Notes under the pieces: generated by a model
Database searches by the model: none
What the model saw: the letters and a program-made list of their open reading frames with translations, nothing else
What the model was told of the DNA's origin: nothing
Shown here: positions 1-10,753 of the stretch, piece after piece
Layout of the letters: the number at the start of each line of letters is the position of its first letter
How positions within the stretch are numbered: the first letter of the stretch is position 1
Position numbers and translations under genes: made by a program
Assembly: GCA_033064195.1 (NCBI GenBank)
Contig: JARBJD010000270.1
Span: 39,769 to 103,768, forward strand
Source: Blattamonas nauphoetae
Lineage: Eukaryota; Preaxostyla; Oxymonadida
Length of the DNA stretch: 64,000 nt
Direction: 5' to 3'

Positions 1-1086
1 CAAGAATGAAATTAGGTCTGATATGAAGGCCGTGTTTACACTGGAGATATGTTTGACAGAGAAGACCAAAAGGATGTGCACAGTCTTCTCAAGTTGTTCA
101 AGCAACTTGGGAAAGATAGTTGTCACGAAATTTGCTAAATTCGGATGGGCCGGCTCGTTTCTTTCTTTCTTTACAACGATCATCAGAACTCCAGAGAGGA
201 GATCTAGAAAATCCCCAACTGTCCGCAAATCTTTCACCTTCTCTTCGTCTCCCTTTGGGTCATCAGTAAGTCTCTTGATCACGCATCCCAGGTTTGACAT
301 GACTGTTTCCATTGTCTTCTCCATCAGATCCATCGGTTGTTTCCAGAACAAGTGCTCTCCTAATCCCGTCAGTCCTCTTCGTGTAGCATCGTCTTCCGTG
401 GGAAAACAGCGGATCATAGCGTTCAGAAGGCCTGGAATGAAACTCTCTCCAGATGGGGAGAGACCCACATGCATTGGTGTCTTATCCACTTCTGTTGCGA
501 CCGATGTCACAACATCAAATCTGATATCACCCGGTTGAGAGAGGATTTGGTGTAGTTGCGAGAAGAATAACGCGTCGGAGAAAGATCGAGAGTTGCCACT
601 CAGATTTTGTGACAATCGGAGGATTTCAGGAACAAGAAGACCCTTTAGTCGGTCATTTGATGTGTTGAGTCGACGTTCAATGTTCTTAATTGTTTTTCCG
701 ACACTCTCATCGCGCATGACTGAGAAGGCAGTGACGAGGAGCTCTCGAAGAGAAAACCGGATTGAAGGAAGGTTAACGGTCCAATATTCACAGACAAGGT
801 CGAGAATACAGTCAATATACACTGAATTCATGCATTCTATTGGAATATCTCGAATGATTTCCGTCATCAAAGTGATCGCTTCGACCGCTGCTCTTTGAGC
901 GCTTGATTGATCCGATTCTTGGCTTGCTCGGATCTGATTAGTCACAAGTTGAATGTGTTGTGTCAGAGCACGTTTCATTACATGAAAATTGGAGACAGAT
1001 AAGATCAACCCTCCTCCTGATCTTGATGGAGTACTGGAACCGCACTGAACAGTCCCCGATAGGAATATCCAATAAAATGTATCCAT
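1..1086 (-). CDS. Large alpha-helical (HEAT/ARM-like) protein, 3' end beyond window
   Basis: An ATG at 1086 opens a frame that I translated line by line to base 1 without a stop, giving at least 362 codons, so the gene leaves the window at its 3' end. The protein is helix-rich with leucine-patterned amphipathic stretches (for example around IPIECMNSVYIDCILDLV and VKDLRTVGDFLDLLSGVLMIV), as in alpha-solenoid scaffolds. There is no signal peptide or clear membrane segment. It lies 363 bp downstream of another helical gene on the same strand. I do not recognise a specific family. Scattered frames on the opposite strand here are shadows of this one. I am fairly sure that it is coding; the solenoid assignment is inference from composition. 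Confidence 0.75.
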   Translation of the reverse strand, partial: MDTFYWIFLSGTVQCGSSTPSRSGGGLILSVSNFHVMKRALTQHIQLVTNQIRASQESDQSSAQRAAVEAITLMTEIIRDIPIECMNSVYIDCILDLVCEYWTVNLPSIRFSLRELLVTAFSVMRDESVGKTIKNIERRLNTSNDRLKGLLVPEILRLSQNLSGNSRSFSDALFFSQLHQILSQPGDIRFDVVTSVATEVDKTPMHVGLSPSGESFIPGLLNAMIRCFPTEDDATRRGLTGLGEHLFWKQPMDLMEKTMETVMSNLGCVIKRLTDDPKGDEEKVKDLRTVGDFLDLLSGVLMIVVKKERNEPAHPNLANFVTTIFPKLLEQLEKTVHILLVFSVKHISSVNTAFISDLISFL

Positions 1087-1448
1087 GATTACATTTCAGA
1101 CGTTTCCCGATGATTTACAAGCTTGAACGATCTTCGGGTCCAAGACAATCCTCCGCCCGAATACAAAACATGGAGGAAAAAATAACTGATTGTAGAAGCG
1201 AAAAAAAGGAATTCCGTGCTTAAATAACGCCACATCCACGTCGAGACTAAGTTAGATGCACTGTCTGAATAGAATAGAGCGAATAACTGTGGAGACGTCT
1301 GTTGTTGATTTACTGGGCAGACTTACCAAGAAGATATTGCATATTTTCGATGAGATCTAGCAAAAAGTATACGCTGAATTGATAAAATGTGTTGCCTAGC
1401 GTGTGAATGGACGATTTCTGAGAGAATGTTGATGAAGATGGTTCCGTG
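1087..1448. other. Intergenic spacer between two minus-strand genes
   Basis: About 360 bp with no frame that looks coding on either strand. It should contain the 3' end of the interrupted gene upstream and the promoter of the gene starting at 1086. No repeat or hairpin stood out. Confidence 0.5.
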
Positions 1449-4400
1449 TCAACTCCCATTTAATCCCAGCAATTTCGAGATGAAGAAGAAACTACGAACA
1501 ATACTGAAGCCATACTGTCCGCTCTGGTTGTGACTCGACATCAGTTCGAGCGTGTCTTCGAAGCCTTCCGAAACCAGAGCTTGCATCACCCGTTTCCCAG
1601 ATTGGGCAACTTCTCGACCGTGGTTCCTCCATTCTTTCAGCGAAAAGTGCATGTAGAAGAAAGCATTATTGAGAGGATATTGGTCTTCGACGAACGAGAG
1701 ACAACTTGAGAATGCCATCAAAATCGGAGATGCAAGAAGAAACTCCAATGCGAAACGATGAAATGGGCATATTTGAAGGAGTGTGCTTAATATATCCATG
1801 AAATTATTGAATAAATCTCGATTGAGGACGTGTCGATTTGAGATCAGAAATGTAACAAATTGAGACGATGGGAGCACAACTTTTTGAAAGATCATTTCAC
1901 GATGATTGCATTCGTTGACTGAAGTTGTAATGCCGAGTTTAGGCTTGTCTGACCGGCCAAAAGTGTCGGTCAGTGTCAGTTCGAAAAACATCAAAGGGTC
2001 AGATCTCCATCATTCATTAAACTGTGAACGATTGTTCAGAAATCGGCAAACAAACACAATATAAGTGTGAAAAATCAATGATGAAGTCATATGTTCTCCG
2101 TCTATGTGAGTTCACTCTCGTTGATGGAAGCCAAATTCTTTCGATGTCTATGACAAGACCTATCGTTCACTGAAATAGAAAAACAAGCGAAAAAAGTGCA
2201 AAGAGTTGTGATAGTGTCTTAAAACAAGAACTGATCAATCGTTTGGTCTCGTAATTCAATCATTTCTCCTGCCTTCAGACCCGGACGAGGAAGAGCTGTT
2301 TGATGTGGTTTTTGACGATTCGAGTGTGAGAGTGAACGACCTGTAATTGTGGCTGAAAGAGGAAGAGGGAGCGACTGAGGAGAGTGACCGAATTGTGAGA
2401 GTCGCGCTGCTCTCAGTACTGCTCACACTTTTGAACAAGACGCCGGCGATTCGACAGAAGAAGCTTCTGTCATCGTTAGACCACTGCTTTGAGAGTTTTG
2501 AGGCCGGCTGGAGGATGTGAGCCGCCGCATGATGTCGATGATTGAAGCTCTGCTTTTGGAGCCGGTTTCGTACGTGCAGAACAGAACGAGTTGAAAGAGG
2601 TGGATTGAACAGTCTTCTTCCAAATTGTGGATTAGGTGACTCGAAGATCCATGCGATACCACGAAAAGCGTTGCTGGAGTGGGTTGAAGCCCAGTGGAAG
2701 ATGGACAGTCTGGGAGTGCTTCCGCTTCTGAAGCAGCAGGAGAACGGGACGCAAGTGTATCAACCGTGGTGGGAGAGGATAATTCCAACTTTAGACGAGC
2801 AGCAACAGAACGGACACATGTCATTCCGACCAGCTCACGGATACCGTGTTTGCATGGGCGAGAAGAAACAGGAGGTGCTGCAGTTCTTTCAATTGAGATC
2901 TTGGAGAAGTTCGTGGATGACCTGGAGGAGCTGATCTCGCTGTATGAATGGAATAGAGGGTGATTGAAAAAGTCACATGATATCAAGGATGGGGCAAAAA
3001 GGGGCTGTAATTTTGTGCCCAACCGACAACACATTCATTCAACGACGGGAACACATGCCGCGATAATCATTTCAGTGAGCGAAGAGCAATAGGTCTGATC
3101 ACATCCCCACAACTACTTTTCACCCGATATCCCGACAACAAAATAGATGATTATAAAAGTAAAATCACGTGATCGATATGAAAATAATGCCAGCATTTCG
3201 TTTCAGGAAGAAAATACATTGACATTCACATCATTTATTCACTTTTCAGTTTCATTTGAATTCACATCGGAGAAATGGTAACTCTCGATTATGGGTTCCG
3301 AAATACCTCCGGTCAGTGACCGTCAGTACTTTTCAATGAAAACTGACCGGTCAGTGCCGGTCAGACAAGCCTAGCCGAGTTGCCAGAAATAAAACGGGGT
3401 TGCGAGGATGACAGAGCAAGTGATGATGTGGATGAGATTGTTGAGTATTGTTTCATTTCCTGAAATTGGCAGTGTATGAGGTCGAACAGTAGCCAATACA
3501 GGCAAGATCCGATGATCCGTGACCCTCCTCGGTTTAAGGGTTCTGATCGAATGACCAATTTTCCGAATGACTTGATCGTCACATCTTCATTGTCGTCTAT
3601 CTTCTATACCAAAATCTTTTTGGCATGTTAATTGGATTGGACGGTGCCAGCGTTGGACTGGACAATTGACTTCGATTGGATATTCAATTTTGATCCTGTT
3701 CATTTTACTCTCATTCCATATATTGGTTTCCTTTCACTTGAAAATGAGAATAGTCTCTTGAAAATCAGCGAAATGGTGAGAATCCGATGATACTCTTCTT
3801 CTAGTGACGAGTTGCTTGATCCACCCACCATTGGACGTCATTGGATGTCATTGGACATTTCGCTGATACTTTTGTTCTGATGTCTTCTCAATTAGTGCAT
3901 ACCGTTTTTGAAGTTTTCAAAGAGTCGGCAAAAATGGACTGTCCGATTGGACATCCAGTCCTGGACGTCCAATCCACATCTATAAAGGGTCACAGTTGCT
4001 TCTCCATTTCGATGTTGGTGTGATATTACCACCCATCTCTCACTTTTTTGATTAGTCTTAGACCTCATCACTTTGTTTGAGCGAGGTAGTGCCTTCATCT
4101 CTGCATTTTGCTGCCCCTGGATGTGTCCAAACTCAGAACAGTTTGAGTCGCCGTTGATAGTGTTTTCTCTCTTTATTTTCAATTTCTAGCCACTTCCTTC
4201 ACTTTTTCTCTCCATCTCTTGCAGGAACAGGGTGCTCATTCATCCACAAGCGAAAAGTCAACACGATCGAACTGTCGGACGTCTTCTCCTCTGAGAAGAA
4301 ATGAACAACTGTCATCGAATTGGTAGAAAATGGACTCAGAGTATTTTCAAAGGGAACCTCCAAGACGACGGGCATATTGTTCCCCAATATGCACTAGGAT

Positions 4401-6697
4401 GGGAGATCTGTTGCCATCGGTTTGAATCTCTTGCTTATTCATTTTTTTGACATTTTTTCATCGTATTTGACCCTCCTCATTCATATCTTCACATTCGACA
4501 TATAGATCGGGAGTTAAGGGGAGATTTGAGCAGATCGCGAAACAGGCCGAGGCGAAGAGGCAAGAATCAGAGGAGATGGTAGCTAGGAATATGGAATCAG
4601 ATGATGAGAAGAAAGATTCGAAGACAGTTGTGATTCCAAAGGAAGTGAAGTCTCCAGAACCCAGCCAGAACAAGATTGAACAAGAACACACTGTTGCACT
4701 TGTTGTAACTCTAACTGATCAAACGATGGCCGAATCAATCGGTGAAGAAAATAAGGAATCAACAAAACAAGTCGAGAAGAAAGAAGAACCGAAAGTTCAG
4801 GACAATGAAATACTTTGCGAAAACAATGGAAGAGAAGAATTTATCATCGATACAAGGTTTGTCAGAATGAATTCCCAGAAATTTCATCTCATCTTCATTG
4901 TCCTCTCAAGAGATATCTCCGTTCTTCATTATCTTTCACATTCTCCACATTGATCCTTCTTCTCTTTTTCTCCTTAACCTCCAGAATTCAACATTTCCCC
5001 CCACACGACAATGCTCCAACGAAGTCAACGTCGTTGAACACAGCTTCTTCAACCGGGTATTCTTCACAATCGCTTTCCTCAAGACCTTCCTCTAAATCAT
5101 GATCACACTTGTTAACGGTCTCGCCTACTCTTTTTTGGTCATACACATGCACCCTCGACTGAATTTGTGTTCGGGTCCCTTCGAACTCGGCGTATTTCTA
5201 CTTGTACATGGCCTTGATGATTACACTTGCGAAAATCGGAAAGGAGGGGAATCAAAGATTCTTGGACGCTCGCTTCGATCTGAACAGGGAGTGACGGTGA
5301 ATGAAAAGCAAACAAGGAAGGGGATGCGAGGAAGAACGAACATAGACGCGCTGTTGATGTTTGTAAGATCTCAACCAGCCCTAAAATAGACTGAGCCAAT
5401 CGTCGAAGGAAATTCAGAAGAATCACAACAAGCTGAAGGTCGGCTGCAGTATCTTTTGTCTTCTTTTCACTTAATTCGTCACTAATCACACTGTTTTGCC
5501 TTGTGTCATTTTTACCAGCCAGGTTCTGATATCCACCCTCGCCATATCAATTATTCCATCTTTGAGATCATTGCTGCAAGAATATGTTTGTAGAATTGAT
5601 AATTCGAGGAGAAAAGGATGTGGTTTGGAATGATCATCCCATTTCCATCCGAGAATTCAGTTCTCCGGACACAATTGACCTCAATCTGCTGAAATATCTC
5701 TACTCTGCCCACAGAACACCTTCCCTTGTCGTTTCGAGTCATTTTGTTGCAATGACTTGGATTTCACCCATTGCCCGGTTTTATGAACTCCCTCGGCTCC
5801 TAAATAGGAGACTGGACATTGGACTGGACATTGCCACCTCGACTGGACACAGCTTAACAGGCCAAAAATCTTTGGTGTTAATTAGAATTTCGAGACTGTT
5901 TGTTTCCGGGATGTCACCATTGTGCCGAGATCAAGGACCTTTATTTGTTTCGACACTTCACAAAGATCCTTTATTCCCATGTTTCTTTTGAGAATTCACT
6001 AATAGTCTTCACAGCCCCCCCTGCTCTTGAGCGGGGGGCTGTGAAGACGACCAGATATTGTGAAAAAGCGACGGGATAAAGGATCGGAGTGAAGTGTGGA
6101 TCAACTTGGAAAGATACGACTTCTATACATTTTTCGCACCTCTACCATTTTATTAAACTCAGTTTGATTCAAATTAGGAAAAGTCACTCTACCCATACTC
6201 TGATGAGGGTCACGGATCATCGGATTTTACCCCAATACATTTGAAATGAGGTCTGAATCCACAAGATCATTGTGAACGCGTGCTGATGAATTCCCAGTTG
6301 TAGCGTAGAGAAACGACAACACTGCTGCAACTATAGTCGAGTGGGGAGATGATAATAGAGTGAGGATCCTATCAATAAAGTCAGAAGGCGACTCGTCTGA
6401 AGAGGGAACGAGGTCAATGATGAGTTTGTCCGCTTGTTCCATTTGGTCCATATTTGGTTTGAGACTGTTCAAAAACTGAGTAGCTCTGTCTTGAACGGCT
6501 TTGTCAAATGGATATTCCTCTTTCACCAGGGAAACAAGCGAACAGAAAATTGTTGATTGCTCCTGGAACGTCAAAAATGAGTTGGGATCGAAATCGAAGA
6601 ATAAATTGTGTAATGTGTCTGCAGTTGAAGGTGATTCCCGTGAATCATTCAAACAGGCATCATTGGTTGCGTTCAAAGAAAGGATTGCTTTTTCCAT
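1449..6697 (-). CDS. Helical repeat-family protein (about 355 aa), split by two transposable elements
   Basis: The coding sequence is in three pieces: 6697-6232, 3492-3374 and 1931-1449. Deleting the elements at 3501-6231 and 1940-3373, each with one 8-bp target duplication, joins them in frame into 1068 nt with no internal stop. The product aligns along its length with the gene at 32426-33503: DSDLISNVLATVRPHTLP matches EADLIPQLINTLNPLSLS, and the C-terminal REMIFQKVVLPSS region matches HETVFTQVLTPSE. It is a soluble alpha-helical protein of unknown function, so the two window members define a family of about 350 aa. The ATG at 6697 is the only good start. No other lesion is visible, which is surprising for a gene cut in two places. 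As it stands in the DNA it cannot make full-length protein without precise removal of both insertions. Confidence 0.8.
1940..3373. mobile_element. 1434-bp transposable element, 8-bp TSD, 18-bp TIR
   Basis: The element is bounded by a perfect 18-bp terminal inverted repeat, TAGGCTTGTCTGACCGGC. Copies of GCCGAGTT directly flank it at 1932-1939 and 3374-3381. Subterminal GGTCAGTG/CACTGACC motifs are repeated near both ends. It lies in the third coding segment boundary of the 1449-6697 gene. No transposase is visible, so it is non-autonomous. The 8-bp duplication is typical of hAT-type and a few other cut-and-paste superfamilies; the first bases (TAGGC) only partly fit the hAT YARNG rule, so I leave the superfamily open. 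Confidence 0.85.
2274..2963 (+). pseudogene. Captured, decayed gene fragment inside the 1.43-kb element
   Basis: Two coding-like stretches lie on the plus strand inside the element. The first begins after a CAG acceptor-like site near 2278 and reads PDEEELFDVVFDDSSVRVNDL, then a TAA, then a helical segment (RVALLSVLLTLLNKTPAIR) ending at a TGA near 2520. The second, about 2694-2963, reads an acidic Ser/Ala-rich stretch followed by SIEILEKFVDDLEELISLYEW and a stop. The amino-acid patterns resemble the helical proteins elsewhere in the window rather than a transposase. I read this as host-gene cargo that has accumulated stops. The parent gene is not identifiable here. Confidence 0.4.
4506..5102 (+). 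pseudogene. Captured multi-exon gene fragment (acidic/Ser-rich C-terminus) inside the 2.7-kb element
   Basis: An exon at 4506-4856 reads a charged helical then acidic stretch (GRFEQIAKQAEAKRQESEEM). It joins through an intron at 4857-4984 (donor GTTTGT, acceptor CCAG) to an exon at 4985-5102 that reads a Ser/Thr-rich tail and ends in TGA. The join is in frame, phase 2. An upstream stretch near 4225-4420 reads TGCSFIHKRKVNTIELSDVF and continues past two in-frame stops, so the 5' part looks decayed. The intron matches those of host genes, which suggests the element captured genomic host DNA rather than cDNA. Function unknown. Confidence 0.5.
6005..6048. repeat. Perfect 16-bp stem hairpin
   Basis: GTCTTCACAGCCCCCC at 6005-6020 pairs perfectly with GGGGGGCTGTGAAGAC at 6033-6048. 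The 12-base loop contains a further GCTC/GAGC pairing. It lies about 180 bp from the right end of the 2.7-kb element. It may be a subterminal structure of that element or a small nested palindromic insertion; I see no flanking duplication that decides. Confidence 0.85.
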
Positions 6698-6889
6698 AGA
6701 AATGGGAGGAGGATCACCCCATTGTCTGTCAACTATTGATTTACAGAAGTCTGTGGTTGTGGAGGAGTATGGAACAGATAGGTCTTGAAATGCAGCATCA
6801 GAGGATAAGGAGAATGGTTAATGTGAAGAATTGACGACTCAATTGTGAATTAGACTCGATCAACCCACTTCAAATACTATAAGCCATCC

Positions 6890-9800
6890 ATGCTCCCTGA
6901 GCCATCCTTGAATTCTATGCCTGGAGTCACAAATCCAACAAGAACCGAGCGAGATCTGGTTTGGTTCATCCTCACGGATCACAATTCCTCATTCACCGAT
7001 TTGTACATTAAGAATCTCGCTCATCATTTTTTCTCTTCTCTAAACATTTCCATCCTATTATTCCCGTTGATATCTCATTTTCCTATCATTTTCATGCGTA
7101 GGGTCCACTGATCGCAGATTGCCTGCAGAAATACAGAGATGGCGATGATTCCTCAAAACAGAAAACGGCTCTTGTGGTCTATTCTCTCTTCTTGTCGGGT
7201 GTAATCATCCTTCTGTTGTTCATCATAGTTGCTTTCTTGTTGATACTTCTCTCTTGTCATCATATTGCTTGTCGTTCATTGATTTCTCTTCTCATCATGA
7301 ATGTGTGATTCTCTGTTCAGAAAACAACGATATTCACAAACTGAGTGAAGAAGTGATGTCATCGGGATTGATGGAAGAGTTTTGTTCAACCATGGCCAAT
7401 CCTTGCTCCGAGGAGCTCTTCGTCTGGATTTTTTTCGTTTCTATCAACTTCTTCGTCATTATCCGAACATCTTCTCTTCCTCAATGATCTTTTGTGTTCA
7501 GGTGTCTGTTTCTGGTATTATATCGATTGTTGTGAGTGGAGTGAGTCTGCCTTTTCGTGTTGGAGTGAGCAGTATTCTTCCATCACTCGTGAATCTCGTC
7601 TCTGTGTGCATCTTCTTAATTCTTCTCACTTTTTTTTTCCTTTTTTATCTTTTTCTGCTTGTGTCTCTGATATTGTTTCTGTTGTTCTTCAGAAATCGTC
7701 AGACAAAGTAGTGGAAAGTGCATCGAGAGTAGTTGGGTGTGTCTTCTCTTCTTCTCATCTCTTCTTTTCTCTTTCTTGTTCTTCTTTTCTTTGCTCGATT
7801 GTTGATTGTTTGGTGTGTCAGGCATCTGTGTCGTGTGTCGATGTCGGGAGGAGAGATGGAAGGACAGTCATGGACAAAAGTTTACGGGCACCCTTGTTCG
7901 CGTTTATGAACAATCAACTTTTTCTCATTTTTCATTAAACACTTCACAACATTGGAAGACAGCAATTTCCAAAATATTGAACAAAAAGAGTCTGTCGAAG
8001 TGAAAATCAGGAAGAGAGTTTGAAGTGACCAGGGAGGAAAATTTTGTGGCGGCAACCTACACTGCTCTCCTCTTTCAGGGAGAGGAGACGTGATCAGTGG
8101 AGTGAGTTGCTCCCATGAAAACGATCAGTCTCCTCTCCTCATCGAGATTCAGGTGGAGATGTGACGAAAATGAGTGAAATTTTGTTTCTTCATCTCTCCT
8201 CTACTAGCCTTGTCGACACACCAAACACTCCCTCTGATCTTGCGAACGAAGATTACGATTTCATTTGCTTATTTGTGATGAGTTGTAGAGAGACTTCAAA
8301 CGTGTCATTTTCGTCAAACTTCGTAGGAACAGCTAATGACTGGAATCCATTGGGTGGAGACGGAATCCTCACTCTGATGATCAGAGGGAGTGTTTGGTGT
8401 GTCGACAAGGCTAGTAGAGGAGAGATGCGGAAGACAGATTTTGCTCGTTTCGATGACATCTCCAACATTTTCTCAACAAGGATTGGAGCCATTCAATTTT
8501 TGAGAGTCGAAACACTCTCACCTCCTCACATCTCCTCTTCCACAGAGAGGAGATGTGTTCTTGTCGCCATCATCTAATTTTCATCCCAAGTCGGCTCGAA
8601 CTCTCTTCCTGATTTTCACTTCACCACACTAGATTGGTTTTATATTTCAAAAAAGACTATCTTTCATTGTTGTGAAGTGTTTCTGAAAAAATGAGAAAAA
8701 ACCACCTGTTCATAAATACAGACTTGGGTGCCCGTAAACTTTTGTCCGTGGCTGGGAGTTCTAAACAGTGGAGTTGTGGAAGGGCTGTGCAAACAAAGCT
8801 CAATGATTGTTTCGAGTGGAAATGGGATTAGAAGTGGAATTGAAACTCTGAAATCACTGGACTCGCTTTGCATGGGTCTGAAATCATTTTTGCGAAATGA
8901 AGAACAATCGAAGAAGACGACAGAAACAAAGAAGAACGAAGAGAAGAAGGATGAATCAGAATCTCAATTTTCAGTTGTGAATCGGAGCCGAGCTGCCCTT
9001 TCGGAGATTGAATGGACACTTCGCTCGATGATTGTGGACATAGGGAGAGAAGAGGAGAGAGGGGAAGAAATCGAAGGAAGAAGAGAGATTTCGGAGAAGA
9101 TTGGAGGAATGCTGATCCGACACTTCCCTTCGTCATTTGTGGGATTGGGAGAGAAGAAGGAAGGAGTGATTGGAATGGACATTGGGCGACTTAGATTCGA
9201 AATGGAAGAGAACGAGAAACGACGCGAAAAGGAAAGAAGAAAGGAGAGAGAAGAAATTGAAGCCGAACGCAGGAAGGAGAAAGAAAGGATTGAAGAGGAA
9301 AGAAAGATGGAGAGAGAAGAAATAGCCCGAAAAGAAGAAGAGCGAAGGAAGGAGTTTGATAGACAGATGACAGAACTGAAAGCAGAAAGAGAAACAAACC
9401 AGCAGTTCATCAAAGAAGGCCTTGAAAGACAGAAAAAGAAAAGGGAGAAGGAGGAGGAAAGAAAACGACGAAGCAAAGTGGGTGCAGCTGCCATCGAATT
9501 CTTCGTTCCGTCAAACTACTCTCTCTCTGGCAACAAATTCACCAAACAATTGAATGCTGGTGGGTGTCTCGTCTTTTTCGAGTTCGGTGGTGTTGTTGCT
9601 CGCCTCTCGCTGATCGTTGGAAGTGTCCCACAAAGTTATTACATCGTCGGCATCATCTCTTCGGCACTCGCAGCCAATGCTCAGACAACTTGCTTCAACG
9701 GTCTGAAAGGAGGAGCAGGAGGCTGGGATATTCGTCCGTCACATCGTGTGACATTCCTGAACACAAATTTCTCAAATCAATATCAGGCATGTCATGCAGG

Positions 9801-10026
9801 AGCAGCTGGACAGCGAGTGGTTTTAGAGGCAGATGGACGCGAAGGAAGGAGAACACTTCGAATGTCGCAAGATGGAGAGACACAGCCAGCCTTCTTCACA
9901 AACATCCCAGTTCCCTTCCGATTCGCTGTGTACATCTGCAACCAGAACGATTCAGTGACAATCGAGTCAGTTGAAGTTGTGGATGAGCCGCAGATGATTG
10001 GAGGAACGATTCCTGTTCAGATGTGA
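6890..10026 (+). CDS. ARM-like, coiled-coil and SPRY-like domain protein, multi-exon, split by a fold-back element
   Basis: Exons supported by splice sites and frame are 7102-7198, 7321-7421, 7502-7597, 7693-7736, 7822-7864 and, after the element, 8758-10026; these sum to 1650 nt in frame. A first exon at 6890-6958 (donor GTTTGG) is possible but unproven. The order of parts is helical ARM-like repeats (for example SGIISIVVSGVSLPFRVGVS), a Lys/Glu/Arg-rich coiled coil coded at about 9180-9470, then a beta-rich C-terminal domain of about 170 aa. That domain ends in RTLRMSQDGETQPAFFTNIP, a pattern seen in SPRY/B30.2-like domains. It is probably a cytosolic scaffold. Apart from the insertion the frame is intact. 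The exon calls are inference from GT..AG sites and phase. Confidence 0.7.
7865..8754. mobile_element. 890-bp fold-back element, 3-bp TSD (GGA)
   Basis: The outer imperfect inverted repeats are about 95 bp long. The left end starts CAGTCATGGACAAAAGTTT and the right end (reverse complement) CAGCCACGGACAAAAGTTT. GGA flanks both sides (7862-7864, 8755-8757). Inside is a perfect 49-bp inverted repeat (8191-8239 with 8379-8427), and another pair lies near 7997-8020 and 8599-8622, so most of the element can fold back. No transposase is present. The same terminus is found on the 487-bp element at 47592-48078. The end sequence resembles Tc1/mariner termini, but the flank is not TA. Confidence 0.8.
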
Positions 10027-10197
10027 GATTCAATGCACACTTAAAGATTTAATCTTTCGTTCTTTTGCTCGCTTCATCTCACCAAAACTGCCAACCCTAA
10101 GACCCCATTCTCTGAATGAAATCACAATGAACTGGCTGCCCGATTACACATTCAACATTTCAGGAAAGTAGTCTGGAAAATGATGACAACAAGAGAA

Positions 10198-10618
10198 TCA
10201 CACTGGAACATCACATGGTTTGACTTTCCCCCAATACCGTTCAAGGGGTTCGATGTACCCCACAGAAGGTATTGTTGAGAGCGCCCAATCAGATTCTGTG
10301 GAAATCAGTAACGAGATAGAAAGAAAAGGACGGTGGGGGGTACAGACTTGTCACAAGAACGAGGAGGTCCTTGAGCATCAGAGAGTGCATTACTTGAAAG
10401 TCACCACATATCTGGGAGAGGATCACTTCAAGAAAGTTCTGGAAACAACTGAGTTTGATATCCGAAGAGATTGGACATACTGCTTGTTTCGATTGTTTGA
10501 TGTCAACATGGGGACGAGAAGAGGAGAAATTGAAAATTATGGTGTGTCGGTGCGATGAACAGGTGGGGAGTTGACTGTGATGCTTATTAAAAGTCTGAAT
10601 GAACTGTTGTTGATTCAA
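10198..10618 (-). pseudogene. Small conserved protein, copy 1, start codon lost
   Basis: Two exons, 10618-10348 and 10295-10198, around an intron at 10347-10296, encode about 122 codons. They align with the copy at 26536-26952: shared SSDIKL, VILSQICG, MLKDLLVLVT and SDW.LSTIP. The second copy begins with ATG, but here the same codon is TTG, and there is no nearby in-frame ATG upstream. The frame is otherwise open. Both copies sit head-to-head upstream of a giant beta-helix gene, so the pair was duplicated as a block. The function is unknown; it is predicted to be a small soluble protein. Confidence 0.6.
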
Positions 10619-10753
10619 TTTGATTCGCTTTTGGTTTGATCAACTTTGAGTCTCAATTGAGCTTTTTGAGCTGCTTCAGAAGCTCTGATCATTTGCAAAC
10701 CACTTGCACCTCTCTTTGATCTGGTTTTTCAAATTCAAATTATTGTTTCACGA

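Larger units (their letters stand above)
3501..6231. mobile_element. 2731-bp transposable element, 8-bp TSD, 27-bp TIR
   Basis: The ends are a 27-bp inverted repeat with two mismatches, starting GGCAAGATCCGATGATCCGT at the left and GGTAAAATCCGATGATCCGT (reverse complement) at the right. The flanking duplication is CCAATACA at 3493-3500 and 6232-6239. Removing the element and one copy restores the reading frame of the 1449-6697 gene. The interior holds a spliced gene fragment on the plus strand and a strong hairpin near the right end, but no recognisable transposase. Other short frames inside, such as 5139-5489 on the minus strand (helix-rich), may be more cargo. The superfamily is not assigned. 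Confidence 0.85.

Noticed and set aside
7865-8754. Insertions as spliceosomal introns
   Set aside because: The element boundaries lack GT..AG in the host orientation and are far longer than the introns here; they have terminal inverted repeats and target duplications instead.
10120-10170. A relic of the pseudokinase gene at this position
   Set aside because: Only about 20 bases (AATGAACTGGCTGCCCGATT) resemble 18260-18285 and the flanks do not extend the match; kept only as weak comparison.
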